Below are positions 48,140-56,585 of a stretch of DNA of 64,000 nt, piece by piece. The stretch is from Kitasatospora sp. NA04385 (lineage in GTDB: Bacteria; Actinomycetota; Actinomycetes; Streptomycetales; Streptomycetaceae). The stretch spans positions 7,489,603 to 7,553,602 of the forward strand of contig NZ_CP054919.1 of the NCBI RefSeq assembly GCF_013364235.1. The letters run 5' to 3'. Under the pieces are notes generated by a model, which saw only the letters and a program-made list of their open reading frames with translations, was not told the DNA's origin and searched no databases. The translations under genes and the position numbers were made by a program. Within the stretch, counting starts at the first letter, position 1, and each line of letters begins with the position of its first letter.

Positions 48140-48736
48140 TCAGCCGCGCGACCTGCGGTACATCCGCCGGCCGGTCAGCGCCGCGCCGACGGCCAGCGCC
48201 ACCCCGGCCGCCGCGACGCCCGCGGCCTCGCCGCCGCTCCAGCCGACCGACGCGGTGGCGGCGCCACCGGTGTCGGCCAGGTGGCGGCCGCCCTTGCCGT
48301 CAGCGGCGCCGTTGCCGCCGACCTCGACGGTCAAGGTGTCGACCCGGGTGCCGCCACGGGCGTCCGGGCCGACGGCCTGGATCGTGTGGGTGCCGGGGGC
48401 GGTGTCGGCCGGCAGCTTGACGGTCGCCTTGAACGTGCCGGAGCCGTCGGCGGTGGCCGTGCCGAGCGCCACGGGCGTCGAGAACAGCGTCAACTCGATC
48501 GTGCCGCCGGGCTGGTAGCCGCCGCCGGTGACGGCGACGCTGCTGCCCGGGGCCAGACCGGTGGTCCGGCTGGTGGCGGTCAGGGTGCCGTTGCTGACGG
48601 GGTAACTGCCCGCGACGGGCGCCAGGGTGTCGAAGGCCGGCGCGGCCGCTGCGGCGGGTGCGGCCAGCGCGGCGCCGGAGACGAACAGCAGGGCGGCCGC
48701 GCCGCAGCGCAGCACGCCCCTGGGGGGACTGGTCAT
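48140..48736 (-). CDS. LADTG-anchored cell-surface protein (sortase E substrate)
   Basis: A 198-residue exported protein. Signal peptide about 1-32; a single Ig-like/filamin-like beta domain at about 34-140 (GYQPGGTIELTLFST, GSGTFKATVKLPADTAPG); LADTG at 153-157, then a hydrophobic helix (AAGVAAAGVALAVGAALTG) and a basic tail RRMYRRSRG. LAxTG is the class E sortase motif, and a class E sortase ends this gene array at 39527. AGGAG stands six nt before the ATG. It is the first gene of the minus-strand unit and a likely anchor or scaffold for the glycan made by the following genes. Confidence 0.85.
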   Translation of the reverse strand: MTSPPRGVLRCGAAALLFVSGAALAAPAAAAAPAFDTLAPVAGSYPVSNGTLTATSRTTGLAPGSSVAVTGGGYQPGGTIELTLFSTPVALGTATADGSGTFKATVKLPADTAPGTHTIQAVGPDARGGTRVDTLTVEVGGNGAADGKGGRHLADTGGAATASVGWSGGEAAGVAAAGVALAVGAALTGRRMYRRSRG

Positions 48737-48762
48737 GGATGCTCCTGACAGGAGGGGTCGGA

Positions 48763-48782
48763 CCCGGGTGCCTTCACCCGGG
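48763..48782 (-). promoter_or_regulatory. Inverted repeat upstream of the LADTG gene
   Basis: CCCGGGTG and CACCCGGG with a 4-nt spacer, centred about 36 bp upstream of the start codon. It may be an operator or a 5'-UTR hairpin. The 48737-49001 gap is a divergent promoter region; no other element is clear. Confidence 0.35.
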
Positions 48783-49001
48783 CTGCCCGCACAGCCATTG
48801 ACCGCGGTCGGTTCGCTGACGCACTGTCAGCTCGTGATTCACCCGGAGGGCCCGGTGGCCGCTGCGCCGCCCGGGTGGTCCGCGGTGACCGCCGGGGTGG
48901 CTGCCCGCCCGGTCCGCGGCCGATCGGCGATACCTGGTCGCCACGGCGGCAGGGCGTCACGGCGGCACGGCGTCGGCGGCGGAGCGGCGGAAGGCGGAGC
49001 G

Positions 49002-49994
49002 ATGGCACGGGAGTTGCGCAGGCGGGCGGCGGACGCGGTGGTGCGGGCGGGCCGGTCGTGCTTCAAGGGCACGGCGGTGGGCCGGCTGCCGCTGGCCGGG
49101 ACGGTGCTGCGCTGGTTCGTGCAGGCCGGGCACGGCGACGGCGAGGTCCTGGCGGCGTTCCGCGGCCTGGAACTGGCGGTGCCGACCGCCAGCGCGTCGA
49201 TCGCGGCGGGCCTGCTCGGCGGCTTCTACGAGGAGCGCGAACTCGACCTGTTCGAGCAGTTGTGCGCGCGGCGCCGCACCGTCGTCGACGTCGGGGCCAA
49301 CCTCGGCGCGTACGCCTGCCTGGCGGCCCGCGCGATGCCCGCCGACGGCCTGCTGGTCTGCTACGAGCCCGCCCCCGGCAACCTGGCCCGGCTGGAGGCC
49401 AACCTGCGCCGCAACCCCGGCCGCCCCGGCCCCGCCGTCCGGATCGAGCCGCACGCGGTCGGCCCGTGCGAGGGCCGCACCACCCTGCGGCTGGCCGAGG
49501 ACATCGGACTGCACCGGGTCGCCGCCGGAGACACGGCCGGGCACGGGGGCGGGGGCGGGGGCGGGCTGGCGGTGCGTCAGGTCGCGCTGGACGCCCGGCT
49601 GCCGGTGCTGTTCGCCGAACACGGCGGGCCGCGCCCGGTGGACGTGCTGAAGATCGACGTCGAGGGCTACGACGTGCACGCGCTGCGCGGCGCCCGCCGC
49701 CTGCTGGTGCGCGACCGGCCGGTGCTGTTCGCCGAGTTCTGCCCGCCGCAACTGGCCGGGTGCGGGGCGGACGCCGAGGAGTTCGTCGAACTGCTGGCCG
49801 AGGCGTACGAGGAGATCCACGTGGTGGACACCGCGCGGCGCACCGTCACCGCCTGCGCCCCGTCCGCGCTGCTCGCCCCGACCTACCGCTCCCGGCTGGT
49901 CAACGTGGTCGCGGCGGGCCGGGACGAGGACCGCGCGCTGCTGGCCCGCTGGGCCGGGCGGAAGGCCCGCGGGCGGAGCCAGCCGGTGCGTTAG
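49002..49994 (+). CDS. FkbM family methyltransferase
   Basis: A 330-residue SAM-dependent methyltransferase. Motif I VVDVGANLGAYACLAA at about 98-113, CYEPAPGNLARLEANLRRNP as the acidic second motif, and VDVLKIDVEGYDVHALRGA, the FkbM family signature. A Gly-rich insert (HGGGGGGGLAV) lies in the middle. GGCGGAG is just upstream of the ATG. FkbM proteins often O-methylate sugars or polyketides. It is divergent from the LADTG/glycosyltransferase array, so methylation of a surface sugar is plausible but unproven. It is not linked to the fkb extender genes of region 1 despite the name. Confidence 0.88.
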   Translation: MARELRRRAADAVVRAGRSCFKGTAVGRLPLAGTVLRWFVQAGHGDGEVLAAFRGLELAVPTASASIAAGLLGGFYEERELDLFEQLCARRRTVVDVGANLGAYACLAARAMPADGLLVCYEPAPGNLARLEANLRRNPGRPGPAVRIEPHAVGPCEGRTTLRLAEDIGLHRVAAGDTAGHGGGGGGGLAVRQVALDARLPVLFAEHGGPRPVDVLKIDVEGYDVHALRGARRLLVRDRPVLFAEFCPPQLAGCGADAEEFVELLAEAYEEIHVVDTARRTVTACAPSALLAPTYRSRLVNVVAAGRDEDRALLARWAGRKARGRSQPVR

Positions 49995-50005
49995 GGACGG
50001 CCCGG

Positions 50006-50047
50006 CCCCGGGAGGCCGGGTCGGCGCCCCGGGAGGCCGGGTCGGCG
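50006..50047. repeat. 21-bp tandem repeat
   Basis: CCCCGGGAGGCCGGGTCGGCG occurs twice head to tail (50006-50026 and 50027-50047) with a partial third copy after it. It lies just past the FkbM-type stop codon. Confidence 0.75.
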
Positions 50048-50063
50048 CGCCGGGAGGAACTGA

Positions 50064-50108
50064 TTCCGCCCGCCCGGGGCTGAGGTTCGCTCATCCGGGC
50101 GGGCGGAA
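50064..50108. terminator. Bidirectional terminator between FkbM and stress-protein genes
   Basis: A 14-bp perfect stem, TTCCGCCCGCCCGG (50064-50077) with 50095-50108, and a 17-nt loop. It lies between two convergent genes. Confidence 0.7.
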
Positions 50109-50139
50109 ACACGGGGTGGCCCCGCGGGTCAGTCGCGGG

Positions 50140-51272
50140 TCACTCGTGCGGGACCAGGACCACGGGGGCCGTGCTGTGCCGGACGGCGGCGTGGACGACC
50201 GGGCCGAGGCGGTGGCCGAACAGGTGCGGGTGGCGGCCGATCACCAGCAGGTCGGCGTGCTCGGCGGCGGCGAGCAGCGCGCCCGTGGCGCCGCCGAGAC
50301 CGGCCTCGACGCGCAGGTCGACGTCCGGGAAGGCGGCCCGGACGGGGGCCAGCATCCGGTCCAGGTCGGCCTCGATCTGCTCGCCCTGGTGGTCGGCGTC
50401 CGGGTTCGGCGGCAGCCAGCCGGGCGCGGCCGCCAGCAGCGGCACCATCTCCCAGCCGTGCACCGCCCGCACCCGGCCGCCCGAGCGGGCCGCCTCGGCG
50501 AGCGCGAACTCGACGGCGGCCAGCGAGGAGTCGCCCGCCAGGCCCACCACGATCTCCGGCCCGTCCGGGCCCGCGGCGGCCGTCCCCGGCCGCGCGGCCG
50601 GCGGCGGGCCGTCGTGAGCGGCGCGGCCTCCGCGGGCGGCGGCGCGGTCGCGGTGGCCGTGGCCGTCGCCGTCCCGAGCGGGGCGCCGTCGTGGACCGGG
50701 GGGTCGAGCGGGGACTCGATCGGGAGCCCGTCCGGGAGTCCGACCGGGGACGTCACCGGGGCCGGTGCCCCGACCGGGACCGCCGCCGGGGCGGGGGCCT
50801 CCGCCACCGCGGTGAGCGGGGCGTCCTCCTCGACCAGCTGCGCGTCCTCGTCGGCGGGCCGCTCCCGCACCAGCACCACCGGGCAGGTGGCGCGCGCGGC
50901 CACGGACAGGGCCACCGAGCCGCCCAGCAGGTCGGCGGCGGCGCCCGGGCCGCCCGAGCCCAGCACCGCCAGGTCGTAGCCGGTGGCGGCCTCGACCAGG
51001 ATGTCGGCCGGGTCGCCCGCGGCGGCCTGGGTGGCCACCGCCAGGTCCGGGTACGCGGCGAGCAGGTCCGCCGCGAGGGCCTCCAGCTCGTCGTGCTCGG
51101 CCTGCTGCACCGGGTCGGCGCCCGGGCCCTCCGGGTCGGCCGCCCCCAGCCAGGGCCAGACCCGGAGCAGGGTCAGTTCCGCGCCGCGCCGGGCGGCCTC
51201 CTCCGCCGCCCAGCGCGTCGCGGCGCGTGCCCGCGGGGATCCGTCGTACCCGCTCACGATCTTCTGCGTCAT
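50140..51272 (-). CDS. Tandem universal stress protein (UspA), frame break near 50600
   Basis: The N-terminal UspA domain (IVSGYDGSPRARAATRWA ... YDLAVLGSGGPGAAADLLGGSVA ... CPVVLVRERP) reads from ATG 51272. After an Ala-Pro-rich linker the frame breaks at about 50580-50620, and the second UspA domain (IVVGLAGDSSLAAVEFALAEAA ... LVIGRHPHLFGHRLGPVVHAAVRHSTAPVVLVPHE) continues to 50140. One missing base would join them into a two-domain protein of about 377 residues. The ATP-binding G-x2-G-x9-G(S/T) motif is recognisable in the first domain and modified in the second. Cytoplasmic stress function is from the family. Confidence 0.8.
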
Positions 51273-51436
51273 GGTCCACGTCCCCTCTCGCCCCGGACGG
51301 CACCGTGCCGTCCGCGACGCCGACCGGCTACCCGGGGAAGCGGAGAGCATGCCGGACAACCGTCGCGGCGGCTGCACCCGCGGCGGCCCGCCGCTGCCCG
51401 GAGCGGGTCGGTGTCCATGTCAGGAAACCCTTTTCA

Positions 51437-51444
51437 CAACGTTG
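51437..51444. promoter_or_regulatory. CAACGTTG box, distal
   Basis: CAACGTTG within ACAACGTTGGAAA, about 300 bp before the sugar-binding-protein gene. The same box lies at 51647-51654, giving a spacing of 210 bp, which fits a repressor acting by DNA looping. The sequence 51273-51745 has no gene. Confidence 0.55.
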
Positions 51445-51609
51445 GAAATCCGGTCGCGCAGGCATCACAGCAGGCCCGGCCTGCGTTGTCCAGACCTCGC
51501 GCCGGGATCGGGGCGGACCCGCCGACGGGATCGCAGATCAGCGCAGGAAGCGGCCGGTTGACGGGCAGTCAGCCCGGCGGGCCGAAGCGGCCGGTCGGTG
51601 CGCAAGTTC

Positions 51610-51654
51610 TTGACACCGTCTCGGCGGATGGCTCATTGTCCCTCTGCAACGTTG
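51610..51654 (+). promoter_or_regulatory. Promoter and operator of the furanose ABC operon
   Basis: TTGACA (51610-51615) with CATTGT 18 nt downstream (51634-51639) forms a sigma-70-type promoter. CAACGTTG (51647-51654), followed by GAAACC, lies over the expected transcription start. The position fits repression by one of the two LacI proteins encoded downstream. Confidence 0.6.
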
Positions 51655-51745
51655 GAAACCGGCGGGTAGCCGGTGCCTCCGACGGCTCCTCCCACTCCTC
51701 CGAGCTCCCTCCCCCTCCCTCGCAGTCAAGGATGTGATCGGGCGT

Positions 51746-52855
51746 ATGAACCCCACCCCGCGCGCCAAGTCCGTCATGGCCGCACTGCTCCTCGCCGGGC
51801 TGTGCGCGTCGGTGTCCGCCTGCACCAACCAGGGCGACAGCGGCTCCTCCGGGCACACCGCCGCCGCCCCCGACAACACCGCGGCCGCCCAGCAGGTCGT
51901 CTCGCCCACGGCGTCGGCCGCCGGGCCGGGCTGCACCGCGGACACCTACGGCGCGCCGAAGCTCGACCTGACCGACGGCAAGACGGTCGTCGGCTTCTCG
52001 CAGTCGGAGTCCACCAGCAACCCGTTCCGGGCCGCCGAGACCGCCAGCATCGAGGCGGAGGCCAAGAAGCTCGGCGTGAAGCTGATCGAGCGCAACGCCA
52101 ACGCCGACGTCAACGCCCAGAACGCGCAGATCCAGGACATGATCGCGCAGGGCGCCCAGGTGCTGATCGTCGCCCCGGAGAACTCCGACGGCCTGGGCCC
52201 GGCGCTGGCCGCCGCCAAGGCCAAGAAGATCCCGGTGCTGACCATCGACCGCACCGTCGGCGGCGCCGCCTGCTCCGACTTCGTCGCCTTCATCGGCTCC
52301 GACTTCTACGGCCAGGCCAAGATCGCCGCCGACGACCTGGCCGGCGCCACCGGCGGCCAGGCGCACGTGGCGATCCTCCAGGGCACCCCCGGCAACAACG
52401 TCTCGGCCGACCGCACCAAGGGCTTCACCGACCAGCTCGCCGCCAAGTACCCGAACATGCAGGTGGTGGCCTCCCAGACGGCGAACTTCGACCAGACCGA
52501 GGGCCAGAAGGTGATGGAGCAGCTGCTCCAGGCCCACTCCGACATCAACGCCGTGTACGCCGAGAACGACGGCATGGCGCTCGGCGCGATCCAGGCCATG
52601 CGCTCGGCCGGGAAGACCCCCGGCAAGGACATCAAGATCGTGTCCATCGACGGCATCCGGCAGGCCGTGCAGGGCGTGGTCGACGGGCAGCTGGTCGCCG
52701 ACATCGAGACCAACCCGCGGTTCGGCCCGCTCGCCTTCCAGTCGCTGAAGGACTTCTACGGCACCGCCGGGGTCCAGCCCAAGGTGATCATCAAGGACGG
52801 CCACTTCACCGCGGACAGCGCCAAGCAGGCGCTCGACCAGGGCCTGGTGTACTGA
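51746..52855 (+). CDS. Sugar ABC transporter substrate-binding lipoprotein (YtfQ-like)
   Basis: A 369-residue lipoprotein. Signal peptide with lipobox ASVSAC (Cys about 29). The mature part is a type 1 periplasmic-binding fold: VVGFSQSESTSNPFRAAET, NAQIQDMIAQGAQVLIVAPEN, VYAENDGMALGAIQAM and IKIVSIDGIRQAVQGV closely follow the YtfQ pattern, which binds galactofuranose in E. coli. ATG at 51746 is chosen; GTG at 51734 is in frame but too near AAGGA. First gene of an importer operon; with GH54 nearby, arabinofuranose is the likely ligand (inference). Confidence 0.9.
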   Translation: MNPTPRAKSVMAALLLAGLCASVSACTNQGDSGSSGHTAAAPDNTAAAQQVVSPTASAAGPGCTADTYGAPKLDLTDGKTVVGFSQSESTSNPFRAAETASIEAEAKKLGVKLIERNANADVNAQNAQIQDMIAQGAQVLIVAPENSDGLGPALAAAKAKKIPVLTIDRTVGGAACSDFVAFIGSDFYGQAKIAADDLAGATGGQAHVAILQGTPGNNVSADRTKGFTDQLAAKYPNMQVVASQTANFDQTEGQKVMEQLLQAHSDINAVYAENDGMALGAIQAMRSAGKTPGKDIKIVSIDGIRQAVQGVVDGQLVADIETNPRFGPLAFQSLKDFYGTAGVQPKVIIKDGHFTADSAKQALDQGLVY

Positions 52856-52880
52856 CCCGCCGCCCCGCCGCCCCGCCGCC

Positions 52881-52904
52881 GGGGGCCGCCCGCCCGCGGC
52901 CCCC
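52881..52904 (+). other. Stem-loop between binding-protein and ATPase genes
   Basis: GGGGGCCGC and GCGGCCCCC form a 9-bp stem with a 6-nt loop. Such hairpins after a binding-protein gene often cause higher expression of that gene than of the membrane components. Confidence 0.55.
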
Positions 52905-52959
52905 GGCCCCGTCCCCGCCCGACGACAACCGCAGGACAACCGCAGGAGGAGGAACCCCC

Positions 52960-54546
52960 ATGACCCGGACGGACCGGCCCGACGGCCCCGTCGAGGCGCC
53001 CGTGCTGGCGGCGACCGGGATCGACAAGAGCTTCGCGGGCGTCCACGCCCTGCACGGCGTCGGCCTGACGCTCCGGCCGGGACGGGTGCACGCCCTGGTC
53101 GGCGAGAACGGCGCCGGCAAGTCGACCCTGATCAAGGTGCTCACCGGCGTGCACCGACCCGACGCCGGACGGCTCGAACTGACCGGAGAGGAACGGGAGT
53201 TCCGCACCCCGCTGGAGGCCCAGCGGGCCGGCATCTCCACCGTCTACCAGGAGGTCAACCTCGTCCCGATGATGTCGGTGGCCCGCAACCTGCACCTGGG
53301 CCGCGAACCGCGCCGCCGCGGCCTGCTCGACCTGCGCCGGATGCACCGGGAGGCCGCCGAGCTGCTGCTCCGCTACGGCGTGGACACCGACGTCACCCGG
53401 CCGCTGCGCGAACTCGGCCTCGGCGCCCAGCAGATGGTCGCCCTGGCCCGCGCCGTCCAGGTCGACGCCCGGGTCGTCGTGATGGACGAACCCACCTCCT
53501 CGCTGGAGCCCCGCGAGGTCGACACCCTGTTCGCCGTCGTCCGCGACCTCACCGCGCGCGGCACCGCCGTGGTGTACGTCAGCCACCGGATGGACGAGCT
53601 CTACACCCTCTGCGACGACGTCACCGTGCTGCGCGACGGCCGGGTCGTGCACACCGGCGAACTCGCCGCCCTGGGCCGCCGCGACCTGGTCGCCCTGATG
53701 CTCGGCCGCACCCTCGGCGCCGCCCGCGAGCGCGCCGCCCGGCACGTGCCCGACCCCGACGCCCGGCCCGCGCTGCGCGCCCGCGGCCTGCGGGTGCGGC
53801 ACCGGGTGCACGACGTCGGCTTCGACGTGCACCGCGGCGAGGTGCTCGGCCTCGGCGGACTGCTCGGCTCCGGGCGCAGCGAGACCGCCAAGGCCGTGGT
53901 CGGCGCGCTCGGCGCGGACGCCGGACGGGTCGAGGTGGACGGCGCGGAGCTGACCCGGCGCAGCCCCGCCGCCGCGATCCGGGCCGGTGTCGTGCTGCTG
54001 CCCGAGGACCGCAAGGCCGAGGGCATCGTGCCCGGGCTGTCCGTCCGGGAGAACATCGTGCTGGCCGCGCTGCCCCGGCTCTCCCGGGCCGGCCTGGTCT
54101 CCCGCGCCCGGCAGGACGAGGTGGTGGAGAAGTTCATGGCCCGGCTGCGGATCAAGGCCGCGAGCCCCGAGCAGAAGGTCGCCGACCTCTCCGGCGGCAA
54201 CCAGCAGAAGGTCCTGCTGGCCCGCTGGCTCTGCCTCGCCCCCAAGGTCCTGCTGCTGGACGAACCCACCCGCGGCATCGACGTCGGCGCCCGCGCCGAG
54301 GTCCAGACCCTGATCGACGAACTCGCCGCCGACGGCCTCGGCGTCCTGCTGATCTCCTCCGACGCGGAGGAGCTGATCGCCGGGGCCGACCGCGTCCTGG
54401 TCCTCAAGGACGGCGCCCCCGTCGACGAGCTCACCGGCGTCCGGGTCAACCCCGACGAGCTGCTCGCCGCGCTGGCCCACGAAACCCGGCCCCCGGCCGA
54501 CGGAACCCGGCCCCCGGCCGACGACGAGACGAACGGAGCGCAGTGA
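52960..54546 (+). CDS. Sugar ABC transporter ATP-binding protein, two ABC domains (YtfR/RbsA type)
   Basis: A 528-residue double ABC ATPase. The first domain has Walker A GENGAGKST and Walker B VVVMDEPTSSL, but its signature LGLGAQQMV is weak. The second has the usual degenerate Walker A (LLGSGRSETAK), signature LSGGNQQKVLLARWL and Walker B VLLLDEPTRGID. This asymmetry is normal for the MglA/RbsA/YtfR group. The C-terminal tail repeats TRPPADGTRPPADD. GGAGGAGGA precedes the ATG. It energises the permeases encoded next; its stop shares a base with the first permease start (TGATG). Confidence 0.92.
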   Translation: MTRTDRPDGPVEAPVLAATGIDKSFAGVHALHGVGLTLRPGRVHALVGENGAGKSTLIKVLTGVHRPDAGRLELTGEEREFRTPLEAQRAGISTVYQEVNLVPMMSVARNLHLGREPRRRGLLDLRRMHREAAELLLRYGVDTDVTRPLRELGLGAQQMVALARAVQVDARVVVMDEPTSSLEPREVDTLFAVVRDLTARGTAVVYVSHRMDELYTLCDDVTVLRDGRVVHTGELAALGRRDLVALMLGRTLGAARERAARHVPDPDARPALRARGLRVRHRVHDVGFDVHRGEVLGLGGLLGSGRSETAKAVVGALGADAGRVEVDGAELTRRSPAAAIRAGVVLLPEDRKAEGIVPGLSVRENIVLAALPRLSRAGLVSRARQDEVVEKFMARLRIKAASPEQKVADLSGGNQQKVLLARWLCLAPKVLLLDEPTRGIDVGARAEVQTLIDELAADGLGVLLISSDAEELIAGADRVLVLKDGAPVDELTGVRVNPDELLAALAHETRPPADGTRPPADDETNGAQ

Positions 54547-55511
54547 TGAGCGTTCTCGCCCCTGCGGGGGTCCTGCGCGGGCGGGCTCCCGTGCTGCGGG
54601 TGCTGCGACGCTACGGGGTGTACCTGGCGCTGGGGGTGCTGTTCCTGGCCGCGGTGGTGCTGGACACCGGGTTCCTGTCGACCGGGAACGTGCGGATCCA
54701 GCTGTTCCAGGTCGCGCCGACGCTGCTGGTCGCGCTCGGGATGGCGCTGGTGATCGGCACCGAGGGGATCGACCTGTCGGTGGGGGCGGTGATCGCGCTG
54801 GCCGCCGCCGTGATCCCGCTCTACATCGGGTGGGGGCTGCCGGTGGCGCTGCTGGTGGCGGTCGCGCTCGGGGCGCTCAGCGGGCTGGCGGGCGGCGCGA
54901 TGGTCGCCTTCACCCGGGTGCAGCCGATCGTGGCGACGCTCGCCCTGATGATCGGCGTGCGCGGCGTCGCCTCGCTGGTCAACGGCGCCTCCGCCAAGCC
55001 GGTCACCGACGACGCGCTGCTGACCCTCGGCTCGGACGCCCTCCTGGGCGTCCCGCTGACGGCCTGGCTGGCGGCCGCCTGCGTGGCGCTGACCGCCGTG
55101 CTGGTGCACCGCACCACGTTCGGGCGGCAGCTGGTCGCGATCGGCGACAACCGGCGGGCCGCCCGGCTGGCCGGACTGCCGGTGCGGCGGGTGCTGCTGA
55201 CGGTGTACCTGCTCTCCGGCGTGCTGGCCGCGCTGGCCGGCGCGGTGATCGTCGGGCACGGCGCCGAGGCCGACCCGGCCAACCAGGGGCGCAACATCGA
55301 ACTCGACGCGATCACCGCCGTCGTGGTCGGCGGCACCCCGCTGGCCGGCGGCAGCGTCCGGGTGCTGGGCACCGTGGCGGGCGCGCTGTTCATGCAGCTG
55401 ACCGCCGCCGTGCTCACCCAGCACGACGTGCCCGCCTCCCTCACCAAGATCGTCGAGGCGGTCGTGATCTGCGCCGCCGTCTACGCCTCCCAGGAGCGTG
55501 GTACCCGATGA
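54546..55511 (+). CDS. Sugar ABC transporter permease (YtfT-like)
   Basis: A 321-residue membrane protein with about 8-10 helices of the ribose/galactofuranose BPD_transp_2 family. IGTEGIDLSVGAVIALAA and the late NIELDAITAVVVGGTPLAGGS segment (the cytoplasmic EAA-like loop of this family) are clear. ATG at 54546 with GGAG seven nt upstream; GTG at 54543 is an alternative. Coupled to the ATPase before it and to the second permease after it (ATGA). Confidence 0.9.
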   Translation: MSVLAPAGVLRGRAPVLRVLRRYGVYLALGVLFLAAVVLDTGFLSTGNVRIQLFQVAPTLLVALGMALVIGTEGIDLSVGAVIALAAAVIPLYIGWGLPVALLVAVALGALSGLAGGAMVAFTRVQPIVATLALMIGVRGVASLVNGASAKPVTDDALLTLGSDALLGVPLTAWLAAACVALTAVLVHRTTFGRQLVAIGDNRRAARLAGLPVRRVLLTVYLLSGVLAALAGAVIVGHGAEADPANQGRNIELDAITAVVVGGTPLAGGSVRVLGTVAGALFMQLTAAVLTQHDVPASLTKIVEAVVICAAVYASQERGTR

Positions 55512-56500
55512 CCCCCACCACCCTCACCGCGGACCGGCGCCCCGCCGAGAGCCCCGCCGAACGGCTCGCCGCCCGCATCCAGCGGCACGGCGCGCTCACC
55601 GTGCTCGCCCTGCTGGTGATCGGCGCCTCGGTGCTCTCGCCCGGCTTCGCGAGCACCGACAACCTGGGCGCCATCCTCGGCAACAACGCCTTCGTCTGGC
55701 TGCTCGCCCTCGGCCTGACCTTCGTCATCCTCACCGGCGGCATCGACCTGTCGGTCGGCTCGATGTACGCGCTCGGCGGCGTCCTCGCCGCCTGGGCGGC
55801 CGAACGGTACGGCACCTGGGCCGCCCTGCTGCTGCCGCTCGCGGTCGGCGCCGCCTGGGGCTGCGTGCACGGACTGCTGGTCGCCCGGGCCCGGATGGCC
55901 CCGTTCATCGTCACCCTGGCCGGCCTGCTCGGCGCCCGCGGCCTGCTCCAACTGGTCACCGACGAGGGCGCGAACACCCACCTGGTGCCGCGCGGCTCGG
56001 CGTTCCGCTCGCTCGGCGAGGGCACCTGGACGCCGGTGCTGATCTCCGCCGCCCTGTTCGGCCTCGGCGCGCTGCTGCTCACCCGCACCCGGTTCGGCGC
56101 CACCACCACCGCGATCGGCGGCAACGAGCACGCCGCCACCCTGATGGGCCTGCCCGTCGCCCGCACCAAGACCCTGGTCTACGTGCTGTCCGCGACGCTC
56201 GCCTGCGCCGCGGGCGCCCTCGGCGGCGCCCGGCTCGGCTCCGGCGTCACCACCGTCGGCGTCGGCTACGAACTCACCGCCATCGCCTCGGTGGTGATCG
56301 GCGGCACCCTGCTCACCGGCGGCAGCGGCTCGGTCGGCGGCACCGTCGCCGGCGTCCTGCTGCTGTCGGTGGTCCACAACCTGATCGACCGCTCCGCCTC
56401 CCAGTACGGCTCCGCCGTCACCGACGCCGTCAACGGCGCCTTCCTGGCCGCCGTGGTGCTCGCCCAGGCTCTGCTCAACCGGGGACGCCGGGACGAGTGA
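55508..56500 (+). CDS. Sugar ABC transporter permease (YjfF-like)
   Basis: A 330-residue membrane protein of the same family as the previous gene. ILTGGIDLSVGSMYALGGVLAAW and YELTAIASVVIGGTLLTGGSGSVGG are its key segments. Two different permeases after a YtfR-type ATPase is the arrangement of the E. coli YtfQRT-YjfF galactofuranose importer. ATG at 55508 overlaps the first permease stop. Together they form the membrane channel. Confidence 0.9.
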   Translation: MTPTTLTADRRPAESPAERLAARIQRHGALTVLALLVIGASVLSPGFASTDNLGAILGNNAFVWLLALGLTFVILTGGIDLSVGSMYALGGVLAAWAAERYGTWAALLLPLAVGAAWGCVHGLLVARARMAPFIVTLAGLLGARGLLQLVTDEGANTHLVPRGSAFRSLGEGTWTPVLISAALFGLGALLLTRTRFGATTTAIGGNEHAATLMGLPVARTKTLVYVLSATLACAAGALGGARLGSGVTTVGVGYELTAIASVVIGGTLLTGGSGSVGGTVAGVLLLSVVHNLIDRSASQYGSAVTDAVNGAFLAAVVLAQALLNRGRRDE

Positions 56501-56585
56501 GCGCCGCGCCCGCGCCCGCCGCCGGGCCCCCGGCGGCCCGCCGCGCGCCCGATCCGACCAGAACCGAACGAGAGGGACCAGGGCC

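Noticed and set aside
48140..49001. LPXTG-type protein considered as a chaplin.
   Set aside because: It has an Ig-like domain and no chaplin repeat; only the LADTG sorting signal is shared.
49002..49994. FkbM methyltransferase as part of the methoxymalonyl pathway.
   Set aside because: FkbM family membership is only a name link; it is 25 kb from the cluster and the fkbG-like gene already fits the methylation step.
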